DNA of 64,000 nt from Elusimicrobia bacterium HGW-Elusimicrobia-1 (GTDB lineage: Bacteria; Elusimicrobiota; Endomicrobiia; PHAN01): contig PHAN01000002.1 in NCBI GenBank assembly GCA_002841695.1, positions 1 through 64,000 on the forward strand, written 5' to 3'. Positions 21,001 through 24,148 of the stretch are shown here, piece after piece; the first letter of the stretch is position 1; each line of letters begins with the position of its first letter. The position numbers and the translations under genes are program-made. A model generated the notes under the pieces. It saw only the letters and a list, made by a program, of their open reading frames with translations, was not told the DNA's origin and searched no databases.

Positions 21001-23994
21001 TTCTGCGTGAGAACTCGCGACTTCGTCGAATCCCCGCCCAACCCGTCGCACAACCGGTCGGCTCTTTCGGGGTCGCCGTCCACGCGGCCGAGAGGGGAGA
21101 ATGTTCACATAAACGAGGTGTATCCTCAGTCGGGCGGATGGGTGGAACTGTTCAGCAACCTTCCGTCGGAACAGTTGCTCGACGGATGGACTCTGGTTTA
21201 CAATCAGGGCACGATCGATAATCCAGCGTCCGAAGCGGTGATTTGGACCGGCAGCGCTTCGGATACTATGTCTTCCCTGTCGTTTCTTACCGTCGACGGC
21301 CTGACGCTTTCGGCCTCGCAGAGCCGTCACATAAAACTTCTCGACAATCTGGGAAGACAGGTTGATGCGGTGCAGTGGCCCGCGATGTCCTCCGGACGTT
21401 CTTTCGCGCGGATACGCGACGGCTCGGATTATTTCGAGGTCGACCCCGGCACGACGCAGAACATCGCGAACGCTGTTTATAATTCGCCCGTCAAAATTAA
21501 CGAAATCGACTATTCGTCGGCCGAAGAATTCGTCGAACTCTACAATACTTCCGAATCAACCCTGACGCTTTCGGGATGGAACATCAGGAATTCCGGCGGA
21601 TACCTTTTCAGTTTCGGCCGCAAGCTGCATCCCGCGTCATTCGCCGTAGTCGATTTCTCTTCCGTCGACGATAGCGGCGCGGGTTACGCCGCGGCTTTCG
21701 GCGCGTCCGGACTCGCCGCGTCGTCGGATTTCATCGCGCTTGAAAACGCTCAGGGACAGGTCGTAGACCGCGTGACATGGCAGTACGCTTACAAAAATTA
21801 CAAGTCGGAATCTCTCGCCTATATTCAGGGCGCTCCGGCAGGAGCCGTTCATTCGATAGGCAGATATCAGACGGACGGAACGGACAGCGGTTCCAATGCC
21901 GTCGACTTTCAAGCGCTTGAAGCCAAAACTTACGCGGCGCGGAATTACAATCCCGTGCCGGCCGCCTCAAGTCAAATTCACTATCCGACGGCGGGAGCGT
22001 ATATGCCGCGGCTCGGAAAAATATCGGTTACCCTCGGCGAGGACTTCTCGGAAGGGCGTTACAATTCCGTGTGGTTTGTAAGAACCCACGGCGCGCCCGA
22101 CCCCAATTCGCCGCACAGGTATCGTTTTGCCGATTTGGCGCTGGATTCGTCATATACGACGGCGCAGTCCACGTCGGTTTTGTGGGTGAATTACCCCGAC
22201 GCCGACGGCCTGCCGCTGGTGGACGGCTCCGGTTACAGGATGATTCTTGCGGCGGATAACGGTTCGGCCGCCTCGAGCGCCGTTACCGTCGACGGTCTTT
22301 ACTGCGATGCCGCCGTGCACTCGGCGTCGGCGACAGCGATAGCGTCGTCGGCGGCGCGGTTTAATAATTCGCAGAAGGCGCTGTTGTTTGCCGTGCGGAT
22401 AAACAATAAGTCACCCTCCGGCTCCGCGGGTATCGAGGCCGAAACTCTTGTAATAAAACTTCTTGAGCCCGACGGCGCGGCGCTTTCCACCGCGCGCGCG
22501 GCCGCAATGTTCAAAAGAATTATGTTCGTGGCCGACGTCGGCGGCGACGGAACTTATTATTCGGGGCTCGACACCGAAACAGTCGGAGAAATCCTCGCGG
22601 AGGATTTCAATTTGGCGGGCGGTTCGCAGACGCTGTATATCTCGCTGCCGAACGAGACGTCCGCCGTGATTATGTCGACGTCGCCCAAAACATATTTTGT
22701 CGTCGTGGAGATATCGTCTTGGGCTCATCAGGCGACGCCCGCGGGATTCAAGGCGTTTTTCGATCCGTCCGCGATAGTCCTGCGCGAAGCGCTGTCCGAC
22801 GAGAGACAATCCGCCGCGGCTTCCGCTCCGGTGACAACTTCGAGCGCGGCCATAATATCGCCCGCGCCCACTCCCGCGGGGACTTCGTATCCCGTCGCGG
22901 TCGCGCCGGCGGGAGACGAAGCCAACGAGCAGGTACAGCTGGCGGTGAACGCAGCCGGAACCGTCACAACGTCTTTCTCCGGCGGCGCCGACGGTATTCT
23001 CCGGGCATTCAACGCTTCGGGCGGCGCGAAGTGGACTTTCGACGCGCAAAGCCCCGTCACGGAGGTTTATTCTCCGTCGAGGATGGGGTTTGAGGCGTCC
23101 ACCGTGGCCTATGTCGCCACAGCGAACGGAAATCTGATAAAAATTAAGGATAACGTAACATCGGCGGAAATCCTATGGAGCAGAAATCTCAATGCTTCGC
23201 GCGTGACGGCCATTTCGCCTACCGGCTCTCTGCCTCCGTATTATCTGGCGGCGACCCAGGAGGGGAGATTCTATAAGATATATCATGACGGAAACGACGC
23301 CGCTCCCGACGGCGGATGGCAAAACTCGCCCGGCATTTCCGGCGCCCAGGTGAAAACGCCCGTGGTCGACGACTGGACTCCCGACGTCAACGCGATATGG
23401 TTCGGCACGTCGGGCGGAGGGATGTACAGGATAGAAAACGTAAACGGTACCAAGGTCACGGAACTGACGGGACTCTCCGGAGTTTTCACATCGCCATATC
23501 TCGTCTCCGGAAAATACGACTCTAATCTGAACACTCATCACGTCTTTTTCGGATCCGACGACGGCAAGCTCAGAAAGCGGCTGTCGTCGAACCTGACGTC
23601 ATCGCCCGACGGCTGGACGGATGTCGCGCTTTCTTCCGCGGTCAGGTCTTCCCCCTGGTACGATTGGGAGTCGCCTGCCAATGTTTATTTCGGCTGCGAC
23701 GACGGCAAACTTTACAAGATTAACGCTTTGACCGGCGAACATATATGGAGTTTTGCCACGGGCGGACCCATAAGGACGGATCCTGTGGTGCTTTCATGGC
23801 TCGGACCCGGCAAAGTATTCTTCGGTTCCGACGACGGATATTTCTACGGATTGAACATGACCGACGGTTCTATGCTGCCAGGATTCCCCGTGGCTACCGG
23901 CGGCAAAGTCAGGACGTCTCCGGTATACGACGGAGCTGTCGGCAGATTATATTTCGGTTCCACCGACGGAAAAATGTATTGCGTGCAACCGTAA
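1..23994 (+). CDS. Giant modular secreted/surface protein (Ig-like, FN3, propeller and LTD modules), 5'-truncated by window edge
   Basis: This open frame fills the first 24 kb (7997 residues visible) and ends in TAA. The GTG at position 1 is not a real start: the first ~22 residues (VRARDGAQN...) are the tail of an FN3-like module, so the gene begins outside the window. Splitting at the recurrent (K/V)DTTPP linkers gives about 38 Ig-like modules of ~95-115 aa (motifs QTGDDxWR, DWTxI, GTNYVSVRAxDxAGN), about 11 FN3-like modules (SPLDGxATNQ ... YYWRVRAxDxAGN), five classical FN3 modules and two ~430-aa propeller-like modules (7495-8812, 18800-20090). Two lamin-tail-like domains follow (about 21091-21960), then a beta-rich region of unknown type and a PQQ-like propeller (about 22918-23991). 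It ends in CVQP with no sorting domain. The modules point to an extracellular structural or adhesive role; the substrate is unknown. Confidence 0.9.
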   Translation: MRARDGAQNVSGYPSYYSVTVDTTPSQVDNQQTGDDEWQRVSGKTYKVFFQDSGYAQSELHSIQYAVSTTPILGAPLRIDWTDIEIPPIGQPSYLSEWRVSFTPLMENVTNYVSVRAVDLAGNATTYTDAFYVKKDITSPVIDDQQSGDSSWIKESRAAGYSVYFQDDGGSALASAQYRPARYLAGGATYYPADWTDIFSSYQQNYYGLNWVPDFGTLTEGENHILVRVYDGAGNAQSVTQYPQPFYVRKDTTPPVALNNQSGDNTWRTSNSGFYNVDFRDAASGSGVMRFDIRVSTTAGGLPPYVSDWTAVLSTSTYEYTQDWALPASVWNQMNSSSRRYYISARAVDFAYNTSTALTDAFYVFKDTAPPRVLNNQTGDDVWQRYGGSVYNVDFEDKESLLRGAQYIVRSGPSPSDTAWPRGWLNIFTSTGTSGYYNDWSVSFADLWEGTNYVFVRSSDGAGHSFESSQPVFYVKKDASEPWIEKSQTGDLSWRSSSGTLYGVFFNDAVSGVTTAQYRITDPSGSTIFDWTNIFSGTASYQSYASSWSVSSAAFVVLPEGTTSHVFVRCYDAAGYVKTLSEAAFLILKDTTPPFAVVNNDYYEYTHSDWFVDADLFDAKTPGRQPGASGLSSARYAIYTSTGMTGTERKGWTGISGLTAGATYFDTPWKIDFTALPVGTTCYVSVNIADLAQNTSTHIDAFRVLRTTPTAMIITINETDTYEWHGSSDAFLSRYFDVDFAVGQDAFVSTAAVVVYDAPYGGGNLLVPETIVISTGDVVEYNDDWRVIPATFTPDYAIWAQLIEGVNYVAIKAYDSEGATSTLYDVFVVRKDTTQPTVPLLSSPLDGGATNQNSVVFSWQASSDLTSGVTFYQFEVSASGDFSPPEISSQVYTNLVITALSGETTHFWRVRAADAAGNFSAWSSVFSVRRDTTPPTAPVLQTPANVSAANQNTVSFGWVSSEDSFTGVRRYVLEVSSSQNFSPINISSVTLSTAAPLLLNQATHYWRVAAEDWAGNRATSASYFSVLVDTTPPSTPALSSPLDGETTGQTAMSFSWEPSDDGGSRGGSGVAAYGFYLSTSADFAMTVSSERVTSAANAIAVGEGKYFWRVRAEDAAGNYSGFTSAYSLNIDTSPPVITVNQTGGGQWINNTGAQYDVDFYDAVGGLAAVQYAVYTSSERAGGTLVKDWTDITSPAGAAYFTNDWQIDFNALPQGATCFVSARSWDTLLRYATHYNAFTVLKDITNPSISDNQPGDDSWRKTGAAVYSVGFQDAGGAGLREFQIKIMRGALGSGATVQDWTSSGTSVAGTTFYHTPWPLSAESWNALPEGRNYVSARVFDNSWSPSRGYNSDTLSDAFYVRKDTTPPVVVNNQAGDDNWRNANNAFYNVDFRDAASGSGVQRFDVRTASYPSASVFLTDWIAVISTATHEYTPNWQLPSAAWTSIISGSTSCVWVRVVDFADNETQSADVFYVLKDTVPPTINNAQSGDDVWRKDGASAYAVSFEDTGGSRLGKYQIRASSVGYAASPYIFDWTDGSTVISGATSYATPWQLTSQQWTMLASGTNYISVRVVDKSFSTTTVDAAFYILKDTQPPTAFLDVAGFSSSLAFEIPYTVSDGGFSGISHVKIYYTSQTEPPYTYTLYASTTANPAWFEASVEGTYGFRLVPYDNALNAGAADPPSSATAPEATVLVDATPPSINDQQAGDDSWRAAAKPDGYAVYFNDAGSGLDTAQYIVRAGPSQYDTVVKGHTDIFSALGQNSFNDKWHPDFAALQSSWNYVSVRAWDVAGKTSTLENVFYIKKDTSSPVISYSDYASGGDEIWLAAARSGGYNVDFYDGLSMISRADYRIAASSEPSSQTIYGPQAIATAVSSHGYVADWTVNFAALRENSTNYVHVILTDIAGNSATHYAFFVLKDTTPPTITNQESGGDSVWRQTGRNYSVFAGDRISAGRTDKLKSLEYTARTAPALGGTALVSWTTPQASAVNIGATYYASPWPAAFDLLQNGTNYISVRAADMAGNTTAWVDAFRVLKDTLPPVIDDNQSGDTAWRKANNGSYSVSFRDEHSGVKYFRTSVRSAPSGGGDLLDGWRTILDNINATYYMTPWQLSADAFLNMSEGAGNYVSVACYDALGNYSVLEDAFYVRKDTTPPVITDNETDDETWYSSSRNYSVSFRDAVSLLDSAQYYVSTGPARTGQLVKGWTAIFSGLNLDEYTSAHQPDFSALSQGYNYVSVRAFDAAGNVTSLDDVYFVKKDTVPPSVITDISQETGAGEGRINLSWTSPLDPAPGGGISYYTVKYATFQITESGFDGNPAVGTFLQNWSPAFSGGTEYRTLTGLSQGRYYYTAVKSVDAVGNISPAAFSPQQTMAAADSLSPYAVTTLAASAGDYAGQIRLSWLAPGDNGLDGNLAGTYVEGDAYSGWYRIRRWENTNPVSNFDTGGYTQIDNPFAPGVAGSRENYLVEGLNQGSTYYFMARAVDKAGNFSTSNAASSLPAPPGAAAGHMLWGSGALSTPKVSRWTPPDWSVSANAASAASTVRWTRVAACPVLRNEKIVGVLAGNAAAGSGKIYLQRFDGSSWTDMLGQVNSTLIDDRYRAFDVAYERNSGRALVTYYNGTTGAVGYRVWSSTAADWVVGKAAPVSYAMSGMSGAVQWLRLASRPSSNQIIMAALDSNSYIFSAVWDGASNKFLSVSTMVHTTAAESNIYESFDVAWERNSGRAMVMWGQPTSTIRYSLWSSTASVWATVSAGGPAFGDDIYWVKLAADPTSDRLAVTAVGRTPPPRNPSWNVSIWDGSSAWSAPPAKDAAIETNASRAADIAWEKDSGRCVSVAGDLNSREISYLFWSPSDGWHDPVSQTGALTPNTAPKTSAGTMNLSGDINTIGLLGDPNQNKIMCYVLDQSGALSVVNWTGSAWAGKSVRDTAVSDGTREPSHMALDRHDIVPPTMANNQTGDDVWRKANDGAYSVTFNDSGGSNLSKFQVKATTGTAQSSQMILDWTDNMTFAAALDSYATPWQLSSSVWNGIRDGTNRIHVKVFDGAGGSAVGENLFYIKKDTTAPTAPSLSYPLTGAATNQTPLSFGWNASSDSASGVAGYEFYVSTASNFSVFTSSEFAAGQSVSRPLASALYYWRVRARDAAGNVSVYSSSYSVVMDTAVPSRISNVDGDYVWKKSSGTAYDVRFYDALAGLTSAYYRVWNSTGQSGTMIFNWTPINSLPIGATYYEQPWPLTAQRWGLLPNGTNYVSLRVFDSAANFADFTDEFFIRKDVLAPSAPSLSSPADGSTGNNTQVAFDWSQATDAHSGVAGYEFYVSTDSAFAVFASSEYASAPPVERNLGSGGYYWRVRAVDGAGNYSAYSSSFTLTISTSPPTPPVPLSPADGLASSNPLPVFDWSDSSSESAAIASYELHISTDIFFTVNELSAQSATSYYETVDPLDSGRYYWRARAVDGADNYSEWSSTRSIVIDTISPSIDNKEAGGDSVWRNDIKSGGYDADFADGGLSGLNDVVYKVHASPSEGGAVVVSWETIRSTYSPYAAAFTPPWTASSMENNIGVDFAVLPNGTNYISLRASDLAGNVTTWIDAFRIMKDVIHPTVTNLIQGGDFTWRNSSGTTYGVQFNDSGGSNLLKFQVRLSTSPEPNAATLLDWTDRVASINAAAYTSPWPLTASQFALLPDGATSYVSVRAHDLAGNTTTWFAAFAVLKDTTLPHCVINEPPDRGWLVSNPGAIWDVDFFDTPAAGRLPGSSGLNNILYRAISSTGGTVIDWSATATSVGTTYYVTNFAVDFAKLPGGISRVDVRAVDLAGNVTTYVGAFNVKKDTAAPVIEVAFDTATVTWINTSRNYNVNFYATGVTNLEAVQYTVRDAPSGGGNSRVDWTNIVAPPVGAPSYTADWQAAFAALLEGGTNYVSVRCWNAAGSTVTLTDAFRIFKDVSVPSIVDRVSGDDTVWRSTPTAQYDVDFYDTPSSGSGLDRFLLKAATGQSQSGEIVRDWQDEKILSGATFYTANWPLSWGTWNSLRQGANYISARVLDGAGNESELSDIFYVRKDTTAPTINDQQTGDTAWRKTNSTAAYKVYFADSGGSKLSRFEVAAATSGVWGASALLAGWTTAQSSINADVYSSSWALPSSVWTALESRATNYIFVRAFDNALPANSTSSASSVFYVLKDTVAPRIIDNENVSRGWMKTDPGAVWNAAFEDVFAHNSGLDTAQWSARAAPDGGGSLVVGWTDIFSSLGQSSYSDAVNAGFNMLGAGTNYITLRVWDVAGSTTSLADAFIVLKDTFGPSITDTQAGYDTWLAADPGAIWTAAFYDGLSGLSSAYYFVNSAAGFGGEQVAGPSTLFEGVASPSHDETFAFAAGDFELLGEGTSYVTVTAYDALGNRTTFYDLFYVRKDVTPPVCADEQPDVTAHSQNDVAAVAVKFYDNGGSGLDRVQYRAAPSAGNPAEYIINWTDIALPSGATHYTEAWSLPFAQLPNQATSYISARAYDLAGLSTVYVDVMSVYKNATGPGITDNQPGDDNWRNTLSGVYFNVDFQSNSGLHLDKFEISVTSSSDGGGVQITTWSVIAANIGAVGYTQNWQIQPDSYFFNRWPQGLSYAHVRVTDLVPTSAVLYNAFYVRKDTAPPSIVSAQEGDAVWRASSGTLYNVAFYDYGVGLSSAQYLVSRSSTDVLGTALSGWTTVFALSVPSTGGQAAYVTPWAPAFSFLAEAVTNYVSVRAFDGFGHASSSWAVFYVLKDTTPPSVPSASIPEDASLISSADVTFEWGVSSDSASGVAGYDFEVSTSADFGVLSSAFYTTETSTQIAHNSGGYRWRIRSVDVAGNRSAYSASREFLVDTSSPSVENLEAGGYGVWLSSNPGAIWRVFFLDIGIGLTTAEYRICSAGGNADEDELTPWRAIYAGTPLSVYDSSWAISGDDWANIPAGTAYVSVRVYDAVGLSFILADAFFVKKDTSPPSISGADAMQGTDNVWRSAAKSGGYDVKFNDGHSLLKDAWYAVSTNTAASGPLAGDGWVSIFSNLNDSDYAVSWAPAFAFLSEGVTNYVSVSVRDSLMNHATYYDVFYVLKDVTKPSVVNNHAAGFDTLWRKEDPGAIYDVDFFDLGGSKLSKFRTRVTTASAGSGAVVWGWTDHSDLSGLNTTHYTSVWSMDFQNLLEGFNRVSVRVFDAAGNEETLADAFIVRKDTTPPSITKNSTWDEAAWRSTPPTVDVDFADSAGGSGIAGFDIMVSTDYDGASELVGWTLVAATATYSYSADYQVPQAVFDLMSSASTNYCFMRVYDAAGNTTTAAGYVFVVNKDTAPASIVNNESGGDQFWRTGSTARTYDVNVYAAGLSRLSFVEYNAFKDGAQTLGWAPVPGFSAGVDLFEDDWAIDRFDELVDGGTHYISVRAQTESGRTVTLENAFIVKKDTTPPSVPSLYSPLDGSATSQAALSLSWQIAADLGGGTTVYELSVSSSDDFAVILFSSSAPASQWPSVTLSLTEATYYWKVRAQDAASNYSGYSAAYSVAVDTTPPSQANLASPADGFATNYHLPVFSWSSSEDSGPAGIKGYRLEISTSAGFVPVSHSSYVYALQASAALAQSATYYWRTVSIDRAENYSESVSAYALVYDTSPPSAPALMAPSDNHATNYASVNFAWTAQDVGPSGIGGYVVETSTSADFANIEYSSATGAPSHTAAFGEGLYRWRVRASDRAGNLSAYSSTRTFAVDTTSPSAVAMTVPGSGARLSSATVVFEWLPSQDFGPSGIAGYVLRVATSSDFTTVAYSSAVGADRIYAAVSPAGGIYFWQVRTLDRAGNYSVSASSEITIDTQRPRAAVNQSGDVAWRSASGTVYDVDFFDEPPSSGAGLRDAYYRVYASTTSAGLPSGQELAGWSQIFSKTLPEKTTHYTSDWNIDASWGNLAQGYNFIFIQATDLAGNSTDYSSYAFYVKKDTAPPYFTSGESAYPSWENADRNRDVGFFDGGSGVKTASCTVRSAPNFGGNELIPWTTVFYTETPAGSFSGGWSPDFGLLAPGTNYVSVRAADDLGNVAVSTDIFRILKDTVPPSAVTDLSASQGAVSATVGLMWTAPSDDVISAPSDLRAKSYLVKYKTSPFSSTADFLASGTTFQYAPPPGLPGSTENLTVTGLTEGATYWTGILPSDKAGSYASAISTSSAWAKRVAPSKITGLAASAPETLNPGEVRLSWTATGNDDYSGTAAGYAVRYATYAFSDAQWSWVNSYSQSWSPLPAGSLEERVLSMPQQGATYYFAVKAYDGAASGANYSVMSDTVSVVSAPRGPADGMAVYAQGTSATPQYYTMTAAGASWAGPYPAQAAAGTIYWSSLKGCPVLRNEKLLATLSSGGQIYFQRFDGISEQWQTPVLLDTIASADAVVKPFDVAYEQTSGRALVVWRSGTAGRVYYRIWSSTAASWANDSTEIIIGGTGLIRWARLEPRPGTDEIMLVTMDANRKIYAYRWNGSAWSDNALLTTGANVAYTANYQCVDLAWEGSRGNCLIMWGQAATVKYAMWSSTDSVWGAVDVAGPALSGVATGINWVRMAYDRSSGSDRIAASIISADNLGAVDWLVSVWNGTAWPDATALSSNLDERLTRLSDVAWEKDTGKCLAVGAVSAAPAQYVSYSVWTDAGGWSAASLYDAYNLGNSVDIRWMRLSPDPNSNKIILSASNAGSAGAVSLRTLVWSGDLWSGDAALTALGSNASYEFFSSDYDRHDNVSPTISDNQSDDDTWRNTASAFYDMEFYDSGGSRLSKLQTRLASGAGGIGVYRDFADEITGINSDSLTEPWRFCAQTWSELRRGQTHVSVKIFDGAGNTASLADAFYVRKDTEPPTITNNSAGESSVWRNANPGAVINVDFADQTGLSLLSSATYVSGAVSQNIFEYAPARLSYETNWGLSGSSWELLPSGTNYLNISAYDVAGNTSSIAAAYKVLKDTTPPASITDLSAAAGPFKGSVDLTWTSPRDAESGANLYTVKYASYQITDTALFDAATSWTTNMSAKSFAQTENLTITGLAVSATYYFCVRTRDFVESPPNPSHNRSALSGSPSTRPRGENVHINEVYPQSGGWVELFSNLPSEQLLDGWTLVYNQGTIDNPASEAVIWTGSASDTMSSLSFLTVDGLTLSASQSRHIKLLDNLGRQVDAVQWPAMSSGRSFARIRDGSDYFEVDPGTTQNIANAVYNSPVKINEIDYSSAEEFVELYNTSESTLTLSGWNIRNSGGYLFSFGRKLHPASFAVVDFSSVDDSGAGYAAAFGASGLAASSDFIALENAQGQVVDRVTWQYAYKNYKSESLAYIQGAPAGAVHSIGRYQTDGTDSGSNAVDFQALEAKTYAARNYNPVPAASSQIHYPTAGAYMPRLGKISVTLGEDFSEGRYNSVWFVRTHGAPDPNSPHRYRFADLALDSSYTTAQSTSVLWVNYPDADGLPLVDGSGYRMILAADNGSAASSAVTVDGLYCDAAVHSASATAIASSAARFNNSQKALLFAVRINNKSPSGSAGIEAETLVIKLLEPDGAALSTARAAAMFKRIMFVADVGGDGTYYSGLDTETVGEILAEDFNLAGGSQTLYISLPNETSAVIMSTSPKTYFVVVEISSWAHQATPAGFKAFFDPSAIVLREALSDERQSAAASAPVTTSSAAIISPAPTPAGTSYPVAVAPAGDEANEQVQLAVNAAGTVTTSFSGGADGILRAFNASGGAKWTFDAQSPVTEVYSPSRMGFEASTVAYVATANGNLIKIKDNVTSAEILWSRNLNASRVTAISPTGSLPPYYLAATQEGRFYKIYHDGNDAAPDGGWQNSPGISGAQVKTPVVDDWTPDVNAIWFGTSGGGMYRIENVNGTKVTELTGLSGVFTSPYLVSGKYDSNLNTHHVFFGSDDGKLRKRLSSNLTSSPDGWTDVALSSAVRSSPWYDWESPANVYFGCDDGKLYKINALTGEHIWSFATGGPIRTDPVVLSWLGPGKVFFGSDDGYFYGLNMTDGSMLPGFPVATGGKVRTSPVYDGAVGRLYFGSTDGKMYCVQP
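6760..9150 (+). repeat. Intragenic block duplication, copy 1 (FN3-FN3-propeller-Ig)
   Basis: Inside the giant gene, two classical FN3 modules (starting VITDIS and VTTLAAS) are followed by a ~430-aa module containing CPVLRNEK, FDVAYE, WSSTA and DIAWEKDSG motifs and ending in DRHD, then by an Ig-like module. The same order of modules recurs at 18082-20430. The copies are clearly related at protein level but diverged, so the duplication is old. Confidence 0.75.
18082..20430 (+). repeat. Intragenic block duplication, copy 2 (FN3-FN3-propeller-Ig)
   Basis: This is the second occurrence of the four-module block seen at 6760-9150: two FN3 modules (VTDLSAS, ITGLAAS), a ~430-aa module with CPVLRNEK, FDVAYE, WSSTA and DVAWEKDTG motifs that again ends in DRHD, and an Ig-like module (ISDNQSDDDTWR). 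The two blocks lie about 11.3 kb apart within the same reading frame. Confidence 0.75.
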
Positions 23995-24041
23995 AAGTTA
24001 TAGGTAAAGTTATGGAAAAACCATACGCTGTTTCCATTAAG

Positions 24042-24148
24042 GTCATTGCGAGGAGGAATCAAGTGTTCACACTTGATGACGACGCGGCAATCTTACAACG
24101 GCGAGATTGCTTCGTCCCCCGCATCAAGTGCGGGGTCATCGCAATGAC
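24042..24148. repeat. Repeat A: 107-bp element with perfect 10-bp terminal inverted repeats
   Basis: The left end GTCATTGCGA (24042-24051) is the exact reverse complement of the right end TCGCAATGAC (24139-24148). Internal inverted segments (ATCAAGTGTTCACACTTGAT and CAATCTT...AGATTG) make it strongly hairpin-forming. Similar GTCATTGCGAGGAG...GCAATGAC strings recur between genes in many unrelated bacteria (from memory). It carries AGGAGG at 24051-24056 followed by an in-frame GTG at 24063, and so forms the 5' end of the next gene. Confidence 0.8.
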
